This document shows, in pieces, positions 50,685 to 58,351 of a stretch of DNA of 58,795 nt. Under the pieces are notes generated by a model. The model did no database searches and was not told the origin of the DNA. It saw only the letters and a list, made by a program, of their open reading frames with translations. Numbering within the stretch: the stretch's first letter is position 1; the number at the start of each line of letters is the position of its first letter. The position numbers and the translations under genes were made by a program. Origin of the DNA: Paraburkholderia franconis (lineage in GTDB: Bacteria; Pseudomonadota; Gammaproteobacteria; Burkholderiales; Burkholderiaceae); the NCBI RefSeq assembly GCF_009362735.1, contig NZ_WHNP01000046.1, positions 300 through 59,094 of the forward strand, given 5' to 3'.

Positions 50685-52001
50685 TCAGCCCGAAATCAAG
50701 CGCTCAAAGACATCCGTCCCGCCCATCTGCCCGCCCTTGAACATGATCTCGGTGCCGTCGAGCGAAGGCTCGTCGGCATGCAGGCGGCACACCGTGACGC
50801 CCGTCGTCAGCGGCGCGCGATAGGAAAGGCCCCATGCGTCGAGCGCCTGTGCCGCGTGGCTCGACGTATCGCCGCCCGCAATGCCGATGCGCCGGGGGCG
50901 AGCGGCCCGGACCACGTCGCGCAGCAGTGCCGCCGTCGCATGCGTGGTCTGTGCGCGGCTTGCATCGTTTTCATTTTGCGCACGTCGCGTGAAGGCGAGC
51001 ACATGCCGGCCTTCGCGCAACATATCGACGATGGGTGCCGCGTCGAATCGCAACACGTCGCCGTCGCGCCCACGCGGATAGAGTTCGATCTTCCAGTACG
51101 AGTGAGCGGCTTCGATCTGCGCGGCTGTCAACGGTGACAGGCTGCCCGCGAGCGCAAATACAGGACCTTGCGCGCGGCCGAGCGCTTGCGATCGGGCGCT
51201 CGCTTGCAGCGTATCCGAAGTCGCCACATCCGAAGCCGCCGCAGCACACCATGCCTGCGCGACGCTGCTTGCGCCGACGGCGAGCATCGGCGCGTGGCGA
51301 GAGCGTTCATTGATCAGCCGGCCGATCATCGCGAGGTCGTCGTCACACAGCACGTCGAACAGTATCGCGGACGATCCCGCCGACAGCCTCGCATCGACCA
51401 TCGCATCGACTTCAGCAAACGGCAATGCGTATGCACGCCAGTCGACCAACGTCACGTCGCGCATGCCTTGCCGTTCGAGATGCACGCGCAGATCGGATTC
51501 GTTCATCGGCGTGACGGGATGGCGGCTCATCGTCGGATGGCGGTCGATCCGATGGACTTCGCGCGTGCCGCTTCCCGCTGCCGCAAACAGTTGCCCGAAC
51601 GCGCAGTAGCGCAGCAGTCCAGGCTGACCGCCGACGATGGGCACGAACGGATTCGCGAAATGGCGGCGCAGCGTGGCGATGGCCGTCGCGATGTTGCCGG
51701 TGTCCGGCGCGCTGTCGAATGTCGAGCAGACCTTGTAGTGCATCACGCGCACACCGAGCGCGGCGAAGCATGCGCCGACACGCGCGAGTTCGCCGGCCAT
51801 CGCAGCGGGCGGCATCGCGCGTGCCGCGCCCGCCATGCCGATCGCGTCGAGCGGACCGACGCTGTCGAGGCGCGCGCGGGTCGGCGGCGAGAGGAAGAGC
51901 AGCGTTCGCAGACCGGCGCGGGCGAGATGCGCCAGCGTGTCGGTCGCGCCCGTGAAATCGTCGCCGTAGAAGCCGTACGGCGCGACGCTCGATGCGCTCA
52001 T
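50685..52001 (-). CDS. Four-carbon acid sugar kinase family (DUF1537)
   Basis: 438 residues. The N-terminal substrate domain opens with PYGFYGDDFTGATDTLAHLA, the signature DD-x-TG motif. The C-terminal nucleotide-binding domain has RRIGIAGGDTSSHAAQALDA and the end EIMFKGGQMGGTDVFERL. DUF1537 enzymes phosphorylate 3- and 4-carbon acid sugars and branched apionate derivatives (OtnK, DtnK, OiaK). Its start overlaps the stop of the RuBisCO-like gene by four bases (ATGA), so they are translationally coupled. In apiose-catabolic clusters OiaK makes 3-oxo-isoapionate 4-phosphate for a RuBisCO-like enzyme; this pair suggests a related substrate. Confidence 0.9.
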   Translation of the reverse strand: MSASSVAPYGFYGDDFTGATDTLAHLARAGLRTLLFLSPPTRARLDSVGPLDAIGMAGAARAMPPAAMAGELARVGACFAALGVRVMHYKVCSTFDSAPDTGNIATAIATLRRHFANPFVPIVGGQPGLLRYCAFGQLFAAAGSGTREVHRIDRHPTMSRHPVTPMNESDLRVHLERQGMRDVTLVDWRAYALPFAEVDAMVDARLSAGSSAILFDVLCDDDLAMIGRLINERSRHAPMLAVGASSVAQAWCAAAASDVATSDTLQASARSQALGRAQGPVFALAGSLSPLTAAQIEAAHSYWKIELYPRGRDGDVLRFDAAPIVDMLREGRHVLAFTRRAQNENDASRAQTTHATAALLRDVVRAARPRRIGIAGGDTSSHAAQALDAWGLSYRAPLTTGVTVCRLHADEPSLDGTEIMFKGGQMGGTDVFERLISG

Positions 52002-53284
52002 GTGCGCGCGCCGAAGAACGCGAGCGCGGTGCGCAGTTCCGGCGCATGGGCCGCATAGTCGTGCAGCGGCGTGCCGGACTGCGCCGCGTCCCATGCCTGG
52101 CGAACGCTGCGTACGCCGGCCGCAGGTCCATCCGGATGCGCAAGAATGCCGCCGCCCGACATGAAAAGCAGATCCGCGCTGCCGGTTGCATCGAACGTCG
52201 CGGGGACCGTGCCCGCCCATTGGCCCGACGAGAACGCGGGCAGCACGCAATCGCCGAGGCCTTCGGCGAGAGCCGTCGCGCAATCGCGCGCCGACCCGGC
52301 CACTTCCGCATCGCTTTGCGCGAACTTGCCGGCGAGCCCATGCACGTGCATATGATCGACGCCCGCGAGCCGCCACAACGTCTGATACGCCTGAAAGCCG
52401 ATACCGAGCGCCGCATCGCGCGACATCATGCCGAAGCCGTTGCGATGCGCGTGCAGAACGAGCGGCGTCGAGCGGCGCAGCGTCTGGATTGCCGAGAACC
52501 CGCACCAGTTGATGCTCGCCATCACGCAGTCGCCTTGCTCGCGTTCGACGAGCTCCGCGTGACGCCGCATCGCATCCGTATCGTCGGTGATGTTGAACGC
52601 GACCATCACGCGCTTGCCCGTGCGTTCGCGGAACGCGCGGACTTCACGCATCACGGCGCGCACCCGTTGATCGAGTGGCGCATGTGATGGATTCGCGCAG
52701 ACTTCATCGTCCTTGATGAAATCGATGCCCGCTTCACATAGCGTGCGCACGAGCTGCGCGGTCTCTTCCGCCGACAGCCCGACGTTCGGCTTGATGATCG
52801 TGCCGACCATCGGCTCTTGCTGGACGCCCGTCAGCCGCCGCGTGCCGGCGACGCCGTGCGCGGGCAGATCGAAGCGTTCGCGATAAGCGCGCGGCACGCG
52901 CAGCGACACAAGCCGCATGCCCGTCACTTCGCCGAGATCGTACAGATTGCCGGCGACCGTCGCGGCGAGCGTCGGCAGATTGGCGCCGATGTTCGCAACG
53001 GGAAACGACAGCGTCACGCGGGCGCGCCTGAATGGCCCGTTCACGCGTTGCCGCATGAGCCATGCGCTCGGCAGCGCCGGCGAGTCAGCCGCCTGGAGTT
53101 CGTCGATGCGCAGCACGCTTGCGCGGCTGCGCGCGCGCAGTTCGTCGCTTTCGCCGGCGACGCGCACGAACGTGCCGCTCGACTGCTCGCCCGCCATCGT
53201 GTCCGCGACCTTCGCGAGATCGAGCGGCGTCTCGACGAGGTAATCGGCTTCTATGCTGTCGTCGCGTGATGAAGGCGCGCTCAT
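51998..53284 (-). CDS. RuBisCO-like protein (form IV family)
   Basis: 428 residues with the RuBisCO fold. Compared with CbbL in this window, it keeps E33/T38, N113, K165 (GTIIKPNVGL), K191-D193-E194 (IDFIKDDE), H280-R281 (LHAHRNG), the loop-6 Gly-Lys (G319-K320) and the phosphate loop GGGILAHPDG. The second Lys of KPK is Asn167. The N-terminus and C-terminus are shorter than in form I, and no small subunit is present. RLPs such as OiaX act on phosphorylated 3-oxo acid sugars, decarboxylating them or moving the carboxylate. It overlaps the VOC gene upstream (4 bases) and the kinase gene downstream (4 bases), so the three are coupled. Confidence 0.92.
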   Translation of the reverse strand: MSAPSSRDDSIEADYLVETPLDLAKVADTMAGEQSSGTFVRVAGESDELRARSRASVLRIDELQAADSPALPSAWLMRQRVNGPFRRARVTLSFPVANIGANLPTLAATVAGNLYDLGEVTGMRLVSLRVPRAYRERFDLPAHGVAGTRRLTGVQQEPMVGTIIKPNVGLSAEETAQLVRTLCEAGIDFIKDDEVCANPSHAPLDQRVRAVMREVRAFRERTGKRVMVAFNITDDTDAMRRHAELVEREQGDCVMASINWCGFSAIQTLRRSTPLVLHAHRNGFGMMSRDAALGIGFQAYQTLWRLAGVDHMHVHGLAGKFAQSDAEVAGSARDCATALAEGLGDCVLPAFSSGQWAGTVPATFDATGSADLLFMSGGGILAHPDGPAAGVRSVRQAWDAAQSGTPLHDYAAHAPELRTALAFFGART

Positions 53285-53820
53285 AGCGTGCTCAGATCGG
53301 GAAACGGACGCACCGCGTCGCGGCCATCCCAGTTCAGCGACGCCTCGCGAATCATGTCGAACAGCTTGCCTTTAGGTCCCGCGATCTCCGACAGCTCGAT
53401 CACCGTTCCCGGATGCTGTTCCGTGTCGAAGTACACGAAGCGTCCGTTCTTGCCGACGTTGCCGCTCATCGCCACCGTGAAGCCCTGTGTCAGCAGACGT
53501 TCGAGATCGGCGTCGAACGAAGTCGTCCAGTAAGCGTTGTGCTGCAATCCCGTATGGCCCGCGGCGAGAAAGTCGCGATACATCGACGGCGCGTCGTTGC
53601 GCATCTGGATCAGCTCGACCTGCAAGTCCCCGGAGTTTGCGAGTGCAACCGAGTTGTGGACCTCGTAGCGCTCGCCGCGATAGCGATAATCCTCGATGGG
53701 CACGCGTTCGTTATAGAACCACGGACCGACGCCGAGCACGCGGCTCCAGTGGTCCATCGCCGCCTCGATGTCGCGCACGACATAACCGGCCTGACGGATC
53801 TCGCCGAAAAAACGACTCAT
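53281..53820 (-). CDS. VOC-fold (glyoxalase/dioxygenase superfamily) protein
   Basis: 179 residues. It has two beta-alpha-beta-beta-beta modules: RQAGYVVRDIEAAMDHWSRV, then a second with GLQHNAYWTTSFDADLERLL and FVYFDTEQHPGTVIELSE. The conserved H (LQHNA) and E (VIELSE) at the expected ends are the usual VOC metal ligands. The fold serves lyases, epimerases, isomerases and dioxygenases. The GGGAG motif and the coupled stop-start with the RLP gene place it in the catabolic operon. It is not part of known apiose clusters and may open, isomerise or rearrange the substrate. Product not known. Confidence 0.85.
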   Translation of the reverse strand: MSRFFGEIRQAGYVVRDIEAAMDHWSRVLGVGPWFYNERVPIEDYRYRGERYEVHNSVALANSGDLQVELIQMRNDAPSMYRDFLAAGHTGLQHNAYWTTSFDADLERLLTQGFTVAMSGNVGKNGRFVYFDTEQHPGTVIELSEIAGPKGKLFDMIREASLNWDGRDAVRPFPDLSTL

Positions 53821-53900
53821 GAATACACTCCCAATGCCAGAGAAGGGATTGCGATGAAACTGCGAAACAGTGATGCGAACGGCTGGGAAACGACGGGCGC

Positions 53901-55811
53901 TCAGAGAAAGCCAGTCGATATCCACGGCACGAACGCGACGAGAATCAGCCCGAGCACGAGCGCGCTCATATAGCCGACGATGGGCCGCATGCCGGCATCG
54001 GGATTGATGCGGCTCACCGCGCACGCCGAGTAGTAGCCGACGCCGAAAGGCGGCGAGAACAGCCCGACGCCCATCGAGAGAATCACGACGATCGCGTAAT
54101 GCACTTCATCGACGCCGGCGGCGCGCGCAATCGGAAAGAGCAGGGGGCCGAACAGCACGATCGCGGGGATGCCTTCGAGCACACTGCCGAGCACGATGAA
54201 CACGATGATCGACAGCGCGAGAAAACTCCACGACCCGCCGGGCAGCGACGTCATCAACGACGCGAGATCCTGCGAGAAGCCCGACTGCGTGAGCGCCCAC
54301 GCCATCGCGGTCGCACAGCCGATGATGAAGATGATCGCGCCCGACAGCGTGGCCGCGTCGATCAGCATGCGCGGCAGACGCGACCACGCGAAGCGCCGAT
54401 AAACGAAGAGGCCGATCAGCACCGAGTACGCAATGCCGATCGTCGATACTTCCGTCGCCGTCGCGACGCCTTCGACGACCGCGCCGCGAATCACGAACGG
54501 CAGCGCGAGCGCGGGGAACGCGACGACGAACATGCGGCCAATCTCGCGCCGGTTGAAGCCCTGCGCGCGGCTCAGGTCTTCCTTGCGATAGCGCAGCCAC
54601 ACGACGAAGCACAGCATCAGCGCGAGCACCAGCGCGGGCAGCATGCCCGCCGTGAAGAGCGCGGAGATCGACAGCCCCGTGACCGAGCCGATCGTGATCA
54701 GCACGATGCTGGGCGGCACGGTTTCCGTTTGCGCGCCCGCCGTCGACAGCAGCGCGACGAGGTCGCCTTCGTCCGCGCCGCGCCGCTTCATTTCGGGGAA
54801 CAGCACGGGCGCGATCGCGGCCATGTCGGCGACCTTCGAGCCCGAGATGCCCGACACCAGATACATCGTGCCGATCAGCACATACGACAGTCCGCCGCGC
54901 ACATGACCGACGAGGCTCGCGAGAAACTGGATCATCGCGCGCGCCATGCCCGTCATCTCGATCATCAGCCCGAGGAACACGAACAGCGGCACCGCGAGCA
55001 GCACAAGATGCGACATGCCTTCGTCCATGCGGCCGACGATCACTTCGAGCGGCGTATCGGTCGTGAGGCTCAGATAGCCGAACGTCGCGAGCGCGAACGA
55101 AAAGCAGATCGGCACGCCGGAGAAGATGCCGATTGCGACCACACCGACGAAGAAGATCAGCAGGTTCGCCTTGCCGAGATCGGGCAGCGCGGGCGCGGCC
55201 CACGTGATGACGCCCGCCACGACGGCGACGAACGCGAGCGCAATCGCGACGTCACGCATGCGGCCCAGCTGCGCGAGCCGGATCAGTCCGACGAGCAGCA
55301 TCAGCGCCGCGCCGACGGGCAGCGCGAACGCGCGCCATGCATCGCTGATCTGCAAGGCAGGCGTGAGGATCACGGTCTCGGCGGCGGCGAAGTCATACGC
55401 GGGCCACAGCACGAGCGCGAGCAGCGCAATCGACAGCACGATCGCGAGCGTATCGACGAGCGCGCGCCGCTGCGGCGACAGGCGGCTGACGAAGGCCGTC
55501 ATCCGCATGTGCTCGCCGCGCCGCAGCGCCAACACTGCGCCGAGCATCGACATCCACAGGAACAGCATGCCCGCCAGTTCGTCCGACCACACGAGCGGCT
55601 GATGCAGCGCGTAGCGGAACACGACGCCCGCCAGCAACACGACGATTTCGACGGCGAGCAGCAGCGCACACGCGCATTCGACGAGCGCGATCAACGCGCG
55701 GTCGAAGCGGCGCAGCCAGCGCCTCGGACCGCTTGCGGCGAGCGCTGTGTCGAACGATGAAGCGGCCGTGGCATCGGCGATGGCTGCATGCGGCAGCACC
55801 TGATCCGTCAT
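53901..55811 (-). CDS. TRAP transporter fused small and large permease subunits (DctQM)
   Basis: 636 residues. Residues about 30-195 form the four-helix DctQ part (VVLLAGVVFRYALHQPLVWS then DELAGMLFLWMS). From about 205 a 12-helix DctM part follows (IGIFSGVPICFSFALATFGY, SGISGSKVADMAAIAPVLF, VPPSIVLITIGSVTGLSI). The fusion is common in TRAP systems. It imports an organic acid with Na+ across the inner membrane using the DctP-type binding protein encoded just upstream. The start at 55811 has GGGGAG before it; the upstream in-frame codons to 55859 lack this. Confidence 0.93.
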   Translation of the reverse strand: MTDQVLPHAAIADATAASSFDTALAASGPRRWLRRFDRALIALVECACALLLAVEIVVLLAGVVFRYALHQPLVWSDELAGMLFLWMSMLGAVLALRRGEHMRMTAFVSRLSPQRRALVDTLAIVLSIALLALVLWPAYDFAAAETVILTPALQISDAWRAFALPVGAALMLLVGLIRLAQLGRMRDVAIALAFVAVVAGVITWAAPALPDLGKANLLIFFVGVVAIGIFSGVPICFSFALATFGYLSLTTDTPLEVIVGRMDEGMSHLVLLAVPLFVFLGLMIEMTGMARAMIQFLASLVGHVRGGLSYVLIGTMYLVSGISGSKVADMAAIAPVLFPEMKRRGADEGDLVALLSTAGAQTETVPPSIVLITIGSVTGLSISALFTAGMLPALVLALMLCFVVWLRYRKEDLSRAQGFNRREIGRMFVVAFPALALPFVIRGAVVEGVATATEVSTIGIAYSVLIGLFVYRRFAWSRLPRMLIDAATLSGAIIFIIGCATAMAWALTQSGFSQDLASLMTSLPGGSWSFLALSIIVFIVLGSVLEGIPAIVLFGPLLFPIARAAGVDEVHYAIVVILSMGVGLFSPPFGVGYYSACAVSRINPDAGMRPIVGYMSALVLGLILVAFVPWISTGFL

Positions 55812-55904
55812 ATCGATCTCCCCAGTCCGCGATGCGCGCGGCACGTTACGCTCCTGCACGTGCCGCGCGGCATCGCGCGCGAAGTTGCGCGAGCTCGTGT
55901 GAAT

Positions 55905-56927
55905 TCAAGCGAGCTTGCCCGTGTAGCTTTCCAGCAGCGACCACGCTTCGTTGCCGAAGCGGCCCTTCCAGTCGGAATAGAAGTTCGCTTGCCGCAGCGC
56001 CGTGCGGAACGTGTCGGGCGAAGGCCGGTTGATCGACAGCCCCTTGCCTTGCAGATCGGCGACGGCGGCATCGTTGAGCTTGCGCACGTCGTCGCGCTGG
56101 CGCAGTGCCGCCTGATTGAACGCATCGGACGTGATGCCTTGCAGGTCTTTCGGCAGCTTCTGCCACGCGCGCTGGTTCAGCACGAACCAGAAGCCGTCCC
56201 AGATGTGATTCGTCAGCGAGCAGTACTTCTGCACTTCGTACAGCTTCGCCACCTGCACGATGGGCAGCGGATTTTCCTGCGCATCGACGATATGCGTCTG
56301 CAGCGACGAATAGACCTCGCTGAACTGAAGGCTCGTCGGCGCGGCGCCCAGGCCCTTGAACATGTCGATGCTCAGCGGGCTGACGGGCACGCGAATCTTG
56401 AGGCCGCGCATGTCCGACGCGTTCGCGATTGCGCGCGAGCTGGACGTGGTTTCGCGAAAGCCGTTGTCCCACATCTTCTCGAACGACTCGAGACCGGCTT
56501 TCGACATCGCCGCGCGCACGTACGCGCCGACCTTGCCATCCATCGCGCTCCACACCTGTGAGTAGTCGCTGAACGCGAAGCCAATTGCGTTGATCGCGGC
56601 AACGGGCGCGAGCGTCGACACGACGAGCGCGGACGGCGTGAACATTTCGATGCCGCCGCTGCGCACCTGCGCGAGCATGTCGGTATCGCCGCCTAGCTGG
56701 TTGTTCGGGAAGATGCGGATTTCCATTCGCCCTTTGGACTGCTCCTTCACCTGGTCCGCCGCTTCCTTCGCGCGAACGTTGAGCGGATGCGTGAGCGGCA
56801 GGTTGTTGCCGTACTTGAACACGTACTGCGGCGCGGCGGCACGAACGATGGCGGGAAAGCCGAGCGCACCGGCGACGGGCACGGCCGCCGCAGCGCGCAG
56901 GAGCGAGCGCCTGACAAGGTTGGTCAT
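55905..56927 (-). CDS. TRAP transporter periplasmic binding protein (DctP family)
   Basis: 340 residues. The N-terminus VRRSLLRAAAAVPVAGALGF resembles a twin-arginine or long Sec signal (RR-x-LLR), cut about residue 30. The mature protein has the DctP signature YGNNLPLTHPLNVRAKEAAD, the helix NNQLGGDTDMLAQVRSGGIE and GLKIRVPVSPL with the conserved Arg that clamps the ligand carboxylate. The ligand is therefore probably a carboxylic acid such as an aldonate or apionate derivative. It is the first gene of the operon, with a presumed operator 48 bases before its start. Confidence 0.93.
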   Translation of the reverse strand: MTNLVRRSLLRAAAAVPVAGALGFPAIVRAAAPQYVFKYGNNLPLTHPLNVRAKEAADQVKEQSKGRMEIRIFPNNQLGGDTDMLAQVRSGGIEMFTPSALVVSTLAPVAAINAIGFAFSDYSQVWSAMDGKVGAYVRAAMSKAGLESFEKMWDNGFRETTSSSRAIANASDMRGLKIRVPVSPLSIDMFKGLGAAPTSLQFSEVYSSLQTHIVDAQENPLPIVQVAKLYEVQKYCSLTNHIWDGFWFVLNQRAWQKLPKDLQGITSDAFNQAALRQRDDVRKLNDAAVADLQGKGLSINRPSPDTFRTALRQANFYSDWKGRFGNEAWSLLESYTGKLA

Positions 56928-56975
56928 TCGAGAGTCTCCTTAATTTTGTTAGGTGTGTGCCGCTGTGGCATCATG

Positions 56976-56997
56976 CTCAATCAAAAACCATCAAGAT
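56976..56997. promoter_or_regulatory. Operator candidate A (LacI regulator)
   Basis: 22-base site with the core AATCAAAAACCATCAAGAT, 48 bases before the dctP start. An inverted near-copy (18 of 22 bases) lies at 57095-57116, next to the divergent regulator gene. Confidence 0.55.
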
Positions 56998-57094
56998 CCG
57001 GACAGGCGCCGATGCATCTTTTTCGTTACGCTCTGTGCTGTCTGCATGATGTTGCTGCAAGACTAGGGACGGCCACTCGCCGTGTCAAACCGCA

Positions 57095-57116
57095 ATCGTG
57101 ATTGTTTTTGATGGAC
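57095..57116. promoter_or_regulatory. Operator candidate B (LacI regulator)
   Basis: 22-base site containing, on the minus strand, the core CATCAAAAACAATCACGAT, an inverted near-copy of site A. It ends 19 bases before the regulator start codon. The two sites could support looping and autoregulation. Confidence 0.55.
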
Positions 57117-57135
57117 TACGCCCTCAGAAATCAGC

Positions 57136-58191
57136 ATGGCTGACGCGCCCATTCCTCTTTTTCCGCCGCGTGCGCGAATCGCGGACATCGCCGCTGCGGC
57201 AGGTGTTTCGACGGCGACCGTCGATCGCGTATTGAACGGCCGCGAAGGCGTGCGGCCGATGACGGCGCGTCGCGTGATGCGGGCCGCCGCGCAGGCGGGC
57301 TATGTGGTCGACGCGCCGGCGCCCGAGACCAAAACCGCGCGGCCCTTGAAGATCGAGTTTCTGGTGCCGGCCGGCACGAACCGCTATCTGCGCATGCTCG
57401 GCGATTACATCGAGTTCGCGCACAACCAGTGGGCCGCGCAAGGCATGCGCTGCCGCGTGCACTATGTGGAGAGCTTCAACCCGAATGAACTCGCCGCGCG
57501 TCTGCTGCACTATGGACAGCGCGCGGATGGCGTGGTCTTTATGGCGCTCGAACATCCCGTGGTGCGCGATGCCGTGAACGCGCTCGCGGAGCAGAACGTG
57601 CCCGCGATCACGCTGATCTCCGATCTGTCGAATTCTCGCAGGCTCGCTTATGTCGGCATCGACAACCGTTCGGCGGGGCGCACGGCCGCGTTGCTGCTGG
57701 GGCGCTTCATGGGACCGCGTCCGTCAGGCAAGATCGCGATGCTTGCGGGCAGCCTCAACTATCGCGGGCACGAGGAGCGTGAGATCGGCTTTCTGCATCT
57801 GATCGAATCGACGTTTCCGCAAGTGAAGGTGATCGGGCTGCGCGAAGGGCAGGACGACAGCGAGCGCAATTACGTGCAGACACGCAATCTGATCGCGCAG
57901 CATCCGGACCTTGCCGGCATCTACAACAGTGGCGGCGGTTCGGATGGCGTCGCGCGCGCGATCGTCGAGGCAAAGACCGAGCAGAAGATTCTCTTCGTCG
58001 GACATGGACTCACGCCCGATACGCGCGCGTTGCTGATCGACGGAACAATGGACGCGCTCATCACACAGACGCCGCAATCGATGGTCGGCAACTCCCTGAA
58101 AATTTTCCATAACGTGCATGAAGGCCGCGATGCGCTCGACGGCGTGAAGCCCGTGCAGTTCAGCATCGTGTTGCGCGAGAATCTTCCCTAA
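57136..58191 (+). CDS. LacI-family transcriptional regulator
   Basis: 351 residues. The N-terminal helix-turn-helix reads RIADIAAAAGVSTATVDRVL then NGREGVRP, and the hinge is near residue 60. The effector domain begins about residue 70 with IEFLVPAGTNRYLRMLGDYI and has the periplasmic-binding fold of the RbsR/AraC-type sensors (DUF-like AraC-hybrid sensors have similar lobes). It is divergent from the TRAP/VOC/RLP/kinase operon and probably releases its two operator-like sites (56976-56997 and 57095-57116) when the imported sugar acid or a phosphorylated intermediate binds. Confidence 0.92.
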   Translation: MADAPIPLFPPRARIADIAAAAGVSTATVDRVLNGREGVRPMTARRVMRAAAQAGYVVDAPAPETKTARPLKIEFLVPAGTNRYLRMLGDYIEFAHNQWAAQGMRCRVHYVESFNPNELAARLLHYGQRADGVVFMALEHPVVRDAVNALAEQNVPAITLISDLSNSRRLAYVGIDNRSAGRTAALLLGRFMGPRPSGKIAMLAGSLNYRGHEEREIGFLHLIESTFPQVKVIGLREGQDDSERNYVQTRNLIAQHPDLAGIYNSGGGSDGVARAIVEAKTEQKILFVGHGLTPDTRALLIDGTMDALITQTPQSMVGNSLKIFHNVHEGRDALDGVKPVQFSIVLRENLP

Positions 58192-58221
58192 CGCAATCTT
58201 CAGCGCAGAGGAGAGGCCGCC

Positions 58222-58351
58222 ATGCAATCGGGTTATGCAGTCGCCGCCGTCGCGTCTGCTTTGGTCGTCATATACGTTCATTCAACCATCCCGCGCTATA
58301 CGCTGAGAGGATCGAGACGGGTGATCGCCCATATGTCGCTGGTAGTCGTTG
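58222..58351 (+). pseudogene. Small membrane protein gene cut by an insertion element
   Basis: A good GAGGAGAGG before the ATG at 58222, and an N-terminal hydrophobic segment (YAVAAVASALVVIYVHS) followed by RYTLRGSRRVIAHMSLVVVG with a second hydrophobic start. The frame stays open to 58521 only by reading through the insertion element end. The original gene was probably a small membrane protein interrupted at about 58351. The function is unknown. Confidence 0.5.

Noticed and set aside
54099..55760. 553-residue plus-strand frame opposite the TRAP permease
   Set aside because: It is extremely rich in Arg, Asp, Glu, Gln and His, as expected from the antisense of a membrane-protein gene. The TRAP permease is well supported on the minus strand.
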